In this document: positions 1 through 7,466 of the stretch, piece after piece
Position numbering within the stretch: the first letter of the stretch is position 1
Layout: each line of letters opens with the position of its first letter
Source: Candidatus Krumholzibacteriia bacterium
GTDB lineage: Bacteria > Krumholzibacteriota > Krumholzibacteriia > LZORAL124-64-63
Direction: 5' to 3'
DNA: 13,941 nucleotides
NCBI GenBank assembly: GCA_028718575.1
Contig: JAQULN010000024.1
Coordinates: 1-13,941 of the forward strand
The notes under the pieces: model-generated
Databases searched by the model: none
What the model saw: only the letters and a program-made list of their open reading frames with translations
Told to the model about the DNA's origin: nothing
Made by a program: the position numbers and the translations under genes

Positions 1-24
1 AAATGATTTTGAGCGCAAGATTCT

Positions 25-1365
25 TCACGGTAGGGGCCGCTCCCCCGGCAGACTGAGAAACTGGCCGACCTGGATCCGATCCGATGGCAGATTGTTGTGC
101 CGGCGGATCTCCGGCACGGTGGTCGCATGCCGCTGGGCCAGCCGCCAGAGGTTGTCGCCCCCCTGGACGCGATACCGTTGCGACCACGCCGCCGACTGCG
201 CCTGGGCAAGCACCGCGGACTTGTCATCACAGAACGCAAGGATGCCAGCGGCCAGCATTTCGGCCAGTCGCTGGCGGCCCTGATCGCTGGCCAGCAGGCG
301 CCGGTCCTGCGGATTCGAGAGGTAAGCCAACTCGACCAGCGCCGACGGCATGGCCAGAGAGCGCAGAACCTGAAAGCGCGCCTGTTTGACCCGGCGTGTC
401 GGCAGTTCCGCGGCCGTGGCCGTCGCCAGAAGCGATTCCGCCAGGCGGCTCGATCGGCGCAACACGCGGGTCATGTGCAGATCCATGAGAATCGCCAACA
501 CCGTATCGCTGGTGCGCTCGGAGGGCGACAGCCCCACCAGGTCGGCGGCGTTCTCGCGCTCGGCGAGTTCCTCCGCTTCCCGGTCCGTGGCGCCCTGCAA
601 CGACAGGAAATAGACTTCCATGCCGCGCATATTCGTATCCCTGTGCGTGTTGCAGTGCAGAGACACGAACAGATTCCCTTTGGCGGCCGCCGCCCGTTGC
701 ACCCGTTCGGCCAGGCTCGGATACCAATCGACCTCTCGGGTCAAGACGGGCTCGTAGCCCGGCATCGCGGTCAGGATCCTGCTCAATCTCAGACCGACGT
801 CCAGCACGATATCCTTTTCCTGGAGCCCGGCGCGGATCGCGCCCGGATCGAGGCCGCCGTGACCGGGGTCGATGATCACGCGAAAGGCGCCGGACGTCGC
901 CGGTGCCGCCGGTAGCAGAGGGTCGCGCACGTCCGTTGCCGCTGCCCGCTGAATATCAAGCACCACACGGTCGGGCCGTCCGTCCGCGGCGGGCAGCGCG
1001 AACGCCCGGTAGTCGACCATCGCGACCAGATCGATGACGACCTGGGCGCGCTCGCGGTTTTGATTGCAGCGGATCCGCTGCACCAGTCCGTCTTCGATCG
1101 ACACCGTCATCGCGTCGAGGAGCACCGCCGACGGCACATTCACGGCAAGCCGCGGCGGTCCGTTCAACGCTTTCACCGCGTAGCTTGCGGGTTGTGCCAA
1201 ATCCAGGACGACCCGCGTGTACGTCGGCGCCGAATACCAGCGTACGCGCAGGATCTCGCTGGCGTCGGCGGCCATCGCCGGCAGCGACAGACAACACACA
1301 ACGCACCACCAACCCAGGAGCCGGCGGCTGTGCGAAGCGGTCGACGAGGCAGTCCTATCGGGCAT
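25..1365 (-). CDS. N-acetylmuramoyl-L-alanine amidase (AMIN-Amidase_3-LysM)
   Basis: This is a periplasmic zinc amidase that cleaves the bond between N-acetylmuramic acid and L-alanine in peptidoglycan, mainly for daughter-cell separation in the AmiA/B/C family. From the start at 1365 (446 aa) there is a signal-peptide-like segment with an arginine pair and a hydrophobic core (about 15-33). An AMIN domain follows (about 39-141), then Amidase_3 (about 162-380) and a C-terminal LysM repeat (about 398-442, with RYRVQGGDNLWRLA). The four expected active-site residues are visible: H169 in DPGHGG, E183 in LQEKD, H237 in SLHCN and E345 in ALVEL. An ATG at 1377 is also in frame, but an AGGA lies about 11 nt before the ATG at 1365, while 1377 has no properly spaced ribosome site. 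It follows the M23 gene by about 65 bp on the same strand and is probably co-transcribed with it. The family call is firm; the exact start is less so. Confidence 0.95.
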   Translation of the reverse strand: MPDRTASSTASHSRRLLGWWCVVCCLSLPAMAADASEILRVRWYSAPTYTRVVLDLAQPASYAVKALNGPPRLAVNVPSAVLLDAMTVSIEDGLVQRIRCNQNRERAQVVIDLVAMVDYRAFALPAADGRPDRVVLDIQRAAATDVRDPLLPAAPATSGAFRVIIDPGHGGLDPGAIRAGLQEKDIVLDVGLRLSRILTAMPGYEPVLTREVDWYPSLAERVQRAAAAKGNLFVSLHCNTHRDTNMRGMEVYFLSLQGATDREAEELAERENAADLVGLSPSERTSDTVLAILMDLHMTRVLRRSSRLAESLLATATAAELPTRRVKQARFQVLRSLAMPSALVELAYLSNPQDRRLLASDQGRQRLAEMLAAGILAFCDDKSAVLAQAQSAAWSQRYRVQGGDNLWRLAQRHATTVPEIRRHNNLPSDRIQVGQFLSLPGERPLP

Positions 1366-1430
1366 CGCGGCAAGCATCCTGACCAGTCGGCCGGCGGGGA
1401 ATTCCGCTGTATCGCCGATTGCGCGGAAGC

Positions 1431-2342
1431 CTAACGTAGCGAGGCGTAGGTGTCCAGGATATAGGTCAGAGGATTGACGGCGCGCCCGCCGACCAGCACT
1501 TCATAGTGCAGATGCGGCGCGGTGGAACGCCCCGAGCTACCCGACAGGGCGATGACCTCGCCACGAGCCACGTGCTGCCCCTTGGCAACTTTGGCTTCCT
1601 GGAGATGGCCGTACACGGTCACGACTCCGCCGCCATGGTCGATCTTGACGAGTCGTCCCAAGCCGCGTTGTTTCTCGACGGTCGCCACGATCCCGTCGGC
1701 CGTGGCGCGCACCGGCGTGCCGAGGGGCAGGCTGAAATCGAGGCCCCGGTGGAACGCCTGCTGGCCGGTGAACGGATCGCGCCGTATGCCGAATCGCGAA
1801 CTGATCCAGCCGATATCACTAGGGCGAATCGACGGGATGCGATCCCGCACCGCCTGGCGCGCGGCGAGCGAGTCGAGAATCGTCGACATGCCCCGCCTCT
1901 GGATCCGAGCCTGGCGCAGCATCAACTGCAAATCAGACATCTGAGACGAATGCTTGGAAATTTCGACCGACGACGACAGCGGTCCGCGGCCGCCGACGCC
2001 GGCAGCTCGCACCTGGTTGTCCAGCGGTTCAAGGTCCACGACCGCGGCGAGCATCTGCTGATAGCCGAACACCGCATCCAGATCGCTCTGCAGCATCGCC
2101 ATGCGCGTCTGGAACAACGCCATGTCCCGCTCCAGTTGTTCGTTCTGCAGAACGATCGGCGATCCGCCCGGTCGCCAGGCGACGCCTAATGTCAAGTCCA
2201 GGGCGTAGAGTCCGGCGCCCAGCAGCAAAAGGCATAAAAGTCCACCGATCGGCAACACAATCCACGCGGGGATGAGCAACGTGCGGCTCGGTCCATCGCC
2301 AGCGGGGAGATAGAGGAAAGAATAACGTCTTTTCAAATTCAT
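1431..2342 (-). CDS. Membrane-anchored M23 (LytM) peptidase
   Basis: This is a 303-aa murein endopeptidase or amidase activator of the M23/LytM family. A short basic N-terminus is followed by one transmembrane segment (about 22-50), so the rest should face the periplasm. Residues about 64-165 are helical and coiled-coil-like (LQNEQLERDMALFQ and similar), and the M23 domain covers about 178-292. The zinc and catalytic residues are intact: H198 and D202 in HRGLD, H246 in YGHL, and H277 and H279 in APHLHYE. It should therefore be an active enzyme, unlike the degenerate LytM domains of EnvC and NlpD. The ATG at 2342 starts the MNLKRRYSF sequence. The frame stays open to 2438, but those extra residues look non-coding. 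An AGGAGG lies 25 nt upstream of the ATG, too far to serve it directly (see the leader ORF). The amidase gene follows, suggesting a two-gene wall-hydrolase operon. Confidence 0.93.
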   Translation of the reverse strand: MNLKRRYSFLYLPAGDGPSRTLLIPAWIVLPIGGLLCLLLLGAGLYALDLTLGVAWRPGGSPIVLQNEQLERDMALFQTRMAMLQSDLDAVFGYQQMLAAVVDLEPLDNQVRAAGVGGRGPLSSSVEISKHSSQMSDLQLMLRQARIQRRGMSTILDSLAARQAVRDRIPSIRPSDIGWISSRFGIRRDPFTGQQAFHRGLDFSLPLGTPVRATADGIVATVEKQRGLGRLVKIDHGGGVVTVYGHLQEAKVAKGQHVARGEVIALSGSSGRSTAPHLHYEVLVGGRAVNPLTYILDTYASLR

Positions 2343-2359
2343 CACGTCGTTTCGCTCAC
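2342..2359 (-). other. Possible five-codon leader ORF overlapping the M23 start
   Basis: On the minus strand a GTG at 2359 follows a perfect AGGAGG (2368-2373) by 8 nt, an ideal spacing. It opens a frame of five codons (M-S-E-T-T) that stops at a TGA overlapping the M23 ATG by one base (TGATG). This arrangement is typical of termination-reinitiation coupling. That the peptide is translated is inference. It could be chance, or the AGGAGG could act at long range. Confidence 0.3.
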
Positions 2360-2391
2360 GGCGGGGTCCTCCTGACCTCGACTTAGCGGCT

Positions 2392-2420
2392 ACATTCGCC
2401 GCAGACCGGTGATCTGTCAA
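2392..2420 (-). promoter_or_regulatory. Candidate sigma-70-type promoter for the M23-amidase pair
   Basis: Reading the minus strand, a perfect TTGACA (2420-2415) is followed by a 17-bp spacer and GAATGT (2397-2392). The latter keeps the conserved A and final T of a -10 box. Transcription would start near 2385, just ahead of the AGGAGG at 2368-2373. It lies inside the 229-bp gap between the sigma-factor gene and the M23 gene, where a promoter is expected. The -10 box is weak, so this is a candidate only. Confidence 0.35.
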
Positions 2421-2571
2421 CCACGGAACGACGGCCAATCGTGCAAAACGCCCGCGCGGACGACTGCCCGTTACCGATCCTATCCAGTGACAGCAAGAAA
2501 CAAGCCCGGACAGGGAGGCATCGATAGGCCAAGGCGGAAGCGAAGCCGACAGGTTGCGGCACAGCTGCCGG

Positions 2572-3438
2572 TCACAATTCGCTGCAGTAGTAGTCGAACA
2601 GGAGCTCGTGGCCGACCGTCCCGCGCATCTTGGCCAGGGCGCGCTCCTTGATCTGGCGAATGCGCTCGCGCGTCAAGCCCATCCGCTCACCGATGGTTTG
2701 CAGCGTCTGCGCTTCTTCGAAGCTGAGGCCGAAGTACTGGATGATGACTTCCGCCTCGCGCTTGCTCAGGACCGCGAGCGCGCGGCGCACATCCTCCCGC
2801 AGGCCTCGCATCAACACTTCGTAATCCGGCGGTTGCTGAGTGTCGTCCGCCAGCGTCTCTCCCAACGGGCGGTCGTCCCCCGTGGCGCCGACTTCGTCCA
2901 GCCCCATCTCGACCCGATCGGCGGCTAGCGCGTGCCGGACGTCGGCGACTTCCACCTCCAGCCGCGTTGCGATCTGCGCAGCATCCGGATTGGGTACTCC
3001 CTCGGACTGCAGGACCGCGCGCGTGCGATGGATCTTGATCAGCAGTGCGGTCTGATTCTGCGGCAGGCGCACGGTGCGAGATTTGTCGAGCAACGCCTGC
3101 ATGATGGCTTGGCGGATCCACCAGACGGCGTACGAGATGAACCGATAGCCGCGCGTCTCGTCGAATCGGTGCGCCGCCTTCAACAAGCCGAGGTTGCCCT
3201 CGTTGATCAGGTCGGACAACTGCAGTCCCTGGCCCGTGTACCGCTTGGCCACCGAGACCACGAAGCGCAGGTTGGCGCGGACGAGTTCGCGCAACGCGTC
3301 TTCATTGTTATGGCGGATGCGCACGGCAAGGTCGTATTCCTCTTCGCGGCTCAGCAGCGGATAGCGATTGATGTCGCGAAAGTAGACCTCCAAGCCCTGC
3401 TCGTGCGTGGCGGGAAACATGTTTCGCCTGCCGGCCAT
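2572..3438 (-). CDS. RNA polymerase sigma-70 factor (RpoD/SigA-like, short form)
   Basis: This 288-aa sigma factor directs RNA polymerase to promoters. Region 1.2 is at about 13-45 (VYFRDINRYPLLSREEE) and region 2 at about 46-120, with the core-binding stretch DLINEGNLGLLKA and the -10-recognition stretch RFISYAVWWIRQAI. Region 3 is at about 128-200 and region 4 at about 215-272, with a helix-turn-helix containing GLTRERIRQIKERAL. Region 1.1 is missing. This size and motif set match the roughly 285-aa primary sigma factors of the FCB group, but a group 2 (RpoS-like) alternative sigma is equally compatible. The ATG at 3438 has GGAAAGG upstream; the ATG at 3420 is a possible alternative. It begins 53 bp after the HtrA gene on the same strand, so the two may share a transcript. 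Confidence 0.95.
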   Translation of the reverse strand: MAGRRNMFPATHEQGLEVYFRDINRYPLLSREEEYDLAVRIRHNNEDALRELVRANLRFVVSVAKRYTGQGLQLSDLINEGNLGLLKAAHRFDETRGYRFISYAVWWIRQAIMQALLDKSRTVRLPQNQTALLIKIHRTRAVLQSEGVPNPDAAQIATRLEVEVADVRHALAADRVEMGLDEVGATGDDRPLGETLADDTQQPPDYEVLMRGLREDVRRALAVLSKREAEVIIQYFGLSFEEAQTLQTIGERMGLTRERIRQIKERALAKMRGTVGHELLFDYYCSEL

Positions 3439-3491
3439 GGCTCGCCCTTTCCGTCCTGTGGGGCTCTGTCAGTCGGCGCGCGCGGTCGGTG

Positions 3492-4979
3492 TCACTGCAG
3501 GGTTCCCGCGTCGCGGGGTGTCACCTGGACGAATCGTTCCGTCGTCCCCGTGCGTACCAGCACATGCAAAACGTCTCGACTTCCGGCGAGCGCTGCTCGC
3601 GCCGCCTTCCAGGCAGCCAGGTCAGGCAACTCCCTGTCCTGGATCGCGACCAGCACGTCCCCGGGGCGGATACCGGCTTCCGCGCCGGGTCGTGCCGGCT
3701 CTACAGCAACGACCATCAGACCCTTGTCAGTATTGATACCTAATGTCTCCTTTATTCGCAACAGGCGGGGATCCGTCCCCGCGAGATCCGCGACGTCAAG
3801 ACCCAGCCAGTTGGCGCCGCTATGCGCCTCGACTTGCTGCAAGTCCAACTCGACCAGGGTGATTTGCAGCTCGAGGCGACGTTCATCCCGTTCGACGACG
3901 CAAGTCAATTGCCGGCCCAGCGGCGACTCCGCAACCAGGAACTGGAGTTGTCGTTGCGTGGCGACCGGATGTCCGCCGAACGACACGACCCGATCGCCGC
4001 TCTGCAATCCCGCCGCGGCCGCCGGCGAACCCGGAACAATGGTATCGAACAGAACGCCGCCGGGTGTGTCGTAGGCTGCTGCTCCCAGCCAGCCCCGGAT
4101 CACCCGGCCCTGTGCGGCCAATTGTTCGTAGATCAACCGCGCCAGTCGGCTGGGCACGGCGAAACCGATTCCCTGTCCAGCCGTGTTGACGGCCGTGTTG
4201 ACCCCGATGACCCGCCCCTGCAGGTCGACCAGAGGGCCACCGCTGTTGCCGAAGTTGATGCTGGCGTCGGTCTGCAGGAAATCCTGGTAGCGAGGCGTCA
4301 AACCGTGGATGTTCAGATCGCTGCGTCCGGTGGCGCTGAGGATGCCCACAGTCAGGGAACCTTCGAGATTACCGAACGGGTTGCCTACGGCGACGACCCA
4401 GTCGCCGACTTCCAGCGCGTCAGACGATCCGAACTCCAGGTACGGCAACTCACGGGATCGGGGATCGATGCGCAACAGCGCCAGATCCGTCAACGGATCG
4501 CTGCCGACCAGTTGAGCGGTAAATTCCTCGATCTCGCCGGGGAAGCGCACGTAGATCACGTCGGCACCAGCGACGACGTGATGGTTCGTCAGGATCTCGC
4601 CGCGCGGGTCGACAACGAAGCCGGAACCCGTGCCGGGGTTTTCGAAACGGCCGCCCTCACCGGCTCGATCCGGGAAGAAACGGCGATACATCTCCTGCAA
4701 CGGAGTACGATCGACGCCGCCGGCACCGATCTGCCGCGTGATGCGGATCGAAACGACGGCCGGTCGGACGGCCTGACCAACCGCCACGAACGGCGAGCGC
4801 GGGAAATCGGCATTGACCGTAACCGGCGCAGCAGGACACGACGGTACAGCAACGAACGCGCTGAGCAACCAGGCTGCGCAAACGGCCGCCAGTGCGAGGC
4901 GACCCGCCCCCAGGGCGCAATGAGTCCGTCGCTTTGTTTGGGGATCTGCAGGAGCCCTCTTATGCCGGCGATTCGTCAT
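3492..4979 (-). CDS. DegP/HtrA-type periplasmic serine protease with two PDZ domains
   Basis: This 495-aa trypsin-fold protease and chaperone degrades or refolds misfolded envelope proteins. A basic N-terminus and hydrophobic segment (about 24-51, ending near CPAAP) form a signal peptide or anchor. The protease domain (about 68-285) carries the full catalytic triad: H134 in TNHHVV, D165 in DPLTDLALL and S246 in GNSGGP. PDZ1 covers about 293-378 (GWLGAAAYD, GSPAAAAGLQSGD) and PDZ2 about 390-488 (PARPGAEAGIRPGDVLV). Its length is close to that of E. coli DegP. The ATG at 4979 has only a weak ribosome site (GCGGGG just before it). Another ATG about 17 bp upstream is out of frame, and the next in-frame Met is residue 97, inside the protease domain. 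The sigma-factor gene follows it closely. The function is secure; the symbol (degP, degQ or mucD) is not decidable here. Confidence 0.95.
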   Translation of the reverse strand: MTNRRHKRAPADPQTKRRTHCALGAGRLALAAVCAAWLLSAFVAVPSCPAAPVTVNADFPRSPFVAVGQAVRPAVVSIRITRQIGAGGVDRTPLQEMYRRFFPDRAGEGGRFENPGTGSGFVVDPRGEILTNHHVVAGADVIYVRFPGEIEEFTAQLVGSDPLTDLALLRIDPRSRELPYLEFGSSDALEVGDWVVAVGNPFGNLEGSLTVGILSATGRSDLNIHGLTPRYQDFLQTDASINFGNSGGPLVDLQGRVIGVNTAVNTAGQGIGFAVPSRLARLIYEQLAAQGRVIRGWLGAAAYDTPGGVLFDTIVPGSPAAAAGLQSGDRVVSFGGHPVATQRQLQFLVAESPLGRQLTCVVERDERRLELQITLVELDLQQVEAHSGANWLGLDVADLAGTDPRLLRIKETLGINTDKGLMVVAVEPARPGAEAGIRPGDVLVAIQDRELPDLAAWKAARAALAGSRDVLHVLVRTGTTERFVQVTPRDAGTLQ

Positions 4980-5094
4980 ACCCCGCTAATCCCATGGTTG
5001 ATGTGGGGCGACGGCTGTACGATCCGGCGGCAAGGCGACCAGGGATATCGCCTCGATTGGTACATGAGCAGCATACCGGACGTTTCCGGCAGTG

Positions 5095-5559
5095 TCAACA
5101 AGAGTTCTCGGAATCAGCTCGGTCTGGCGGATCCTGATGTGGATCGGCGCCAGACTCGGCGGACAACAAACGGGCGGCCGCCGCCCCTATATCCGCCCCC
5201 GCGGCTTCGACAGGCGCCTCCGCCGGATCGACAGGAGATTTGGCCTGGGCCGATCCTTTGGCTTGTCGCTGCTGCCGAATCGCCTCGATTTCGACGACCT
5301 TGGCGGTCAGGTCGCGCTCGAGTTCCTGAATCCGGGCCACGGCGCTCTGGAACGCCTCATCGGCGCCGAAGTCCATACGCCCCTCGGCGACGGTGCTGTA
5401 GACATAACTGCCGAGTTCGGACAGTTGCCGCTCGATCTCGCGACTGATGCCGTACTTGTCGTACATCCGCACGCTGATCTTGGCCATCTCGCCGGTGCGA
5501 TCGGCGGCCGACGAATACCACTCCCGCAGATGCAGTTTCACCTGGTCCATGATCGACAT
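5095..5559 (-). CDS. Small cytoplasmic coiled-coil protein of unknown function
   Basis: This 154-aa protein has no signal peptide or membrane segment. Residues 1-60 are predicted helical and look like the conserved core (REWYSSAADRTGEMAKI, then KYGISREIERQLSELGSYVY). Residues about 66-98 have heptad-like spacing, consistent with a coiled coil (VARIQELERDLTAKVVEIEAI). Residues about 100-154 are rich in Ala, Pro, Glu and Asp and are probably disordered. The start is well supported: AAGGAAG lies about 8 nt before the ATG at 5559; a second in-frame ATG is at residue 4. It is transcribed divergently from the LpxH-like gene across 73 bp and sits 115 bp upstream of the HtrA gene on the same strand. 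The pattern resembles small helical proteins common in uncultured bacteria, but I know of no assigned function and do not propose one. Confidence 0.85.
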   Translation of the reverse strand: MSIMDQVKLHLREWYSSAADRTGEMAKISVRMYDKYGISREIERQLSELGSYVYSTVAEGRMDFGADEAFQSAVARIQELERDLTAKVVEIEAIRQQRQAKGSAQAKSPVDPAEAPVEAAGADIGAAAARLLSAESGADPHQDPPDRADSENSC

Positions 5560-5594
5560 TGTAATCTTCCTTCCCTCGCCACCAGGAAAACGAG

Positions 5595-5623
5595 TTGCTC
5601 TCAGCCGATGCCTAACCTACAAA
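5595..5623 (+). promoter_or_regulatory. Weak candidate promoter for the LpxH-like gene
   Basis: TTGCTC (5595-5600), a 17-bp spacer and TACAAA (5618-5623) lie in the 73-bp divergent gap. The predicted start of transcription falls almost on the ATG at 5633, which would make the message nearly leaderless even though GGGGG precedes the ATG. This tension keeps confidence low. Confidence 0.2.
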
Positions 5624-5632
5624 TTGGGGGCC

Positions 5633-6418
5633 ATGCAATGCAACCATTATGACGGCGCCGCCCGCGCGCTCTTCGTCGCCGACAGCCATTTTCGCGTCCG
5701 CCGGGACGCGGCCGAGCAGCGTCGATTCGAGCGCTTTGTCGACCTGTTGGACCGTTTCGCGGGTATTGGCGAGGTGATCTTGCTCGGGGACATCTTCGAT
5801 TTCTGGTTCGACTATCCCCATTTCCAAATGAAGGGTTTCGAACCGCTGCTCGCCGCGCTGGACCGTGTGCGGGAGGCGGGTTCGCGGATTCATTTCGTCG
5901 GTGGCAATCACGACATCTGGGCAGCAGGGTACTTGCACCGGCGGTTGGGCACCGAACCCGCCGCCGGACCGCTGACGCTGGTGTTCGACGGCTGCCGAGT
6001 CCACTGCCTGCACGGCGACGGGTTGCTGGGGCGCGACTTTTTCTACCGAGGCTTTCGGCGTTTGGTACGGCACCCCGCCGGGGTCTGGTTGGCGAAATCC
6101 CTGCACCCGGAGTTGTTGTTTTCGCTGAGCACTTGGCTGAGCGGCACAAGCCGCCAATGCCCCCGCGACGAGGTCGCGGAAATCGAACGCAAAGTCGCCC
6201 GCTGGCTCGCCGCCCAGCGCAATCCCGCCTGGGATCTCCTGATCGTCGGCCACATCCACCACCGGTATACCGCCACCTGCGGCGGGCGCTCGCTGATCTG
6301 CCTCGGCGGCTGGCTCGACGACCTCAATTACGGCCTCTGGCGTGATGGCCGCTTCGAGCACTGCCGATTCGCCACGGCAGATGGCGAGCCCGAGTTACTC
6401 AGAAAAGATTCGAGCTAG
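5633..6418 (+). CDS. LpxH-like UDP-2,3-diacylglucosamine pyrophosphatase (metallophosphoesterase)
   Basis: This 261-aa calcineurin-like phosphoesterase likely hydrolyses UDP-2,3-diacylglucosamine to lipid X, the fourth step of lipid A synthesis, at the cytoplasmic face of the inner membrane. The metal-binding motifs appear in order: D17 and H19 in ADSHF, D53 in LLGDIFDFW, N92-H93-D94 in GGNHDIW, H127 in CLHGD, and H207 and H209 in VGHIHH. The GDIFDFWFD stretch is typical of LpxH-type rather than generic phosphoesterases. Length is close to E. coli LpxH (240 aa). The start is the ATG at 5633, preceded by GGGGG; the frame is open back to 5447 but overlaps the divergent gene. It is the only plus-strand gene seen here. 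Its stop shares a CTAG with the stop of the opposing PorV-like gene. Substrate assignment is by family resemblance; a related phosphoesterase (LpxG-type or other) is possible. Confidence 0.88.
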   Translation: MQCNHYDGAARALFVADSHFRVRRDAAEQRRFERFVDLLDRFAGIGEVILLGDIFDFWFDYPHFQMKGFEPLLAALDRVREAGSRIHFVGGNHDIWAAGYLHRRLGTEPAAGPLTLVFDGCRVHCLHGDGLLGRDFFYRGFRRLVRHPAGVWLAKSLHPELLFSLSTWLSGTSRQCPRDEVAEIERKVARWLAAQRNPAWDLLIVGHIHHRYTATCGGRSLICLGGWLDDLNYGLWRDGRFEHCRFATADGEPELLRKDSS

Positions 6419-7353
6419 AAGAAGAATTCGAGCGAGAACCGATGACCGGGATCCAGGGCGTCATCGCTGATATTCTCGAACGCGTAGCCGACACCGAACG
6501 ACGCGTGACGGAATCCGACACCGGCCGTCAATCCCTGATTCTCATAATTGAACTTGTAACCGGCGCGCAGCGCGAGTTCCGGCACCAGTTTGAATTCCGC
6601 GCCGAGATGCGCTTTGTCTTCGCCATCGTTGTAGAAGCCGACATCGCCCGCGAGGGTCAGGCGGTAAGCCAGCACCCCGCTCTGCGGCGACCACGAACCA
6701 CCGACGTTGACCGCCTTGGGCGGGTTGAACGGCTCCTGATTGATGGTCATCTTGCCGCCCAAGTTGGTGGCGCTGACTCCGAGCATGACCCCCGGCAAAT
6801 GGCGGAGTTTCCAGGCCGCGAAGAAGTCGTACAGCAGGATCGTGCCGGAATAGATGTCGATCTTCTCGTAGGCGACCTTCCCTTGCATGCCGACGGCGAA
6901 TTCGTCGCCGATCGCCCGGGCGTAACTCAGACCGAAAGCCAGGTCATAAGGCGAGAATGTCCCCTCTGGCACGCCAACGGTCTCGGCGCCGTACCGCTCG
7001 AGCTCGTCGGAGAAGAAACCGGCGAACGTCCGCCCGATCACGCCAAAAGGTCCTTGGTGCGCGAGTGCGACCGCCGTGTAGTCGAACGCCTGCAGCCATG
7101 TCTGCTGCTGCACCAAAAAGAATGTGCCTCCGTCGCCGAACGCCAGTCGGGCCGGGTTCCAATACGCCGCCGCCGCGCCGTCGGCGCTGGCGACTCCCGA
7201 ACCTCCCATGGCCGCTTCCCGCGCGCCCATACCCTGCCGCAGAAACAGCAAGCCGGCATCGCCGGGAGCGCCGCCAGCCACGGCCGCAGCCGGCAAGGCG
7301 ATCATGAGCAGGCACAGGATTCCCAGGCTATTGCAATAAGTCGTGTTCCGCAT
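6415..7353 (-). CDS. PorV/PorQ-like outer-membrane beta-barrel protein
   Basis: This 312-aa protein has a clear signal peptide (about 1-26, cleavage near AAAVAG). The mature N-terminus is typical of the PorV/PorQ (UPF0164) family: AGLLFLRQGMGAREAAMGG, then AAAYWNPARLAF. Alternating hydrophobic strands follow, and the chain ends in FSLEFFF, a terminal aromatic signature of outer-membrane barrels. PorV shuttles or anchors T9SS cargo at the cell surface in Bacteroidetes. In candidate FCB phyla the same fold is common, sometimes without a recognised T9SS, so its role here is inferred. The ATG at 7353 has AAAGGA 7 nt upstream. The gene lies 132 bp downstream of the M6-like gene, whose product ends in a T9SS-type sorting domain, so the two products could be partners. 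Confidence 0.85.
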   Translation of the reverse strand: MRNTTYCNSLGILCLLMIALPAAAVAGGAPGDAGLLFLRQGMGAREAAMGGSGVASADGAAAAYWNPARLAFGDGGTFFLVQQQTWLQAFDYTAVALAHQGPFGVIGRTFAGFFSDELERYGAETVGVPEGTFSPYDLAFGLSYARAIGDEFAVGMQGKVAYEKIDIYSGTILLYDFFAAWKLRHLPGVMLGVSATNLGGKMTINQEPFNPPKAVNVGGSWSPQSGVLAYRLTLAGDVGFYNDGEDKAHLGAEFKLVPELALRAGYKFNYENQGLTAGVGFRHASFGVGYAFENISDDALDPGHRFSLEFFF

Positions 7354-7417
7354 GGATATCCTTTCCGTTGGCGCACTGAACGGACGTGCCGCGCCGGCGC
7401 CCAGACTTCGGCTACTG

Positions 7418-7446
7418 ACTCTAGCGTCTCGGCGCCGCTGCGGCAA
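7418..7446 (-). promoter_or_regulatory. Candidate promoter for the PorV-like gene
   Basis: On the minus strand TTGCCG (7446-7441), a 17-bp spacer and TAGAGT (7423-7418) each match four of six consensus positions. The predicted transcription start near 7411 leaves a 5' leader of about 58 nt before the ATG at 7353. It lies between the M6-like stop and the PorV-like start, so the PorV-like gene may be transcribed alone as well as with the M6-like gene. Confidence 0.35.
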
Positions 7447-7466
7447 GAGCCGTCGCGCTGCGCCAC

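Noticed and set aside
4827..4840. A possible lipobox cysteine in the HtrA signal region (VAVPSC)
   Set aside because: The residues before the cysteine do not fit the L-[AS]-[GA]-C consensus, and an ordinary signal peptidase site nearby explains the segment.
5077..5090. Hairpin CCGGA-AACG-TCCGG downstream of the coiled-coil gene as an intrinsic terminator
   Set aside because: The stem is only 5 bp and no T-run follows on the minus strand, so a terminator call is not supported.
3822..5447. A 541-codon open frame on the plus strand
   Set aside because: Antisense to the HtrA gene with its intact catalytic triad and to the coiled-coil gene; its composition is that of a shadow frame.
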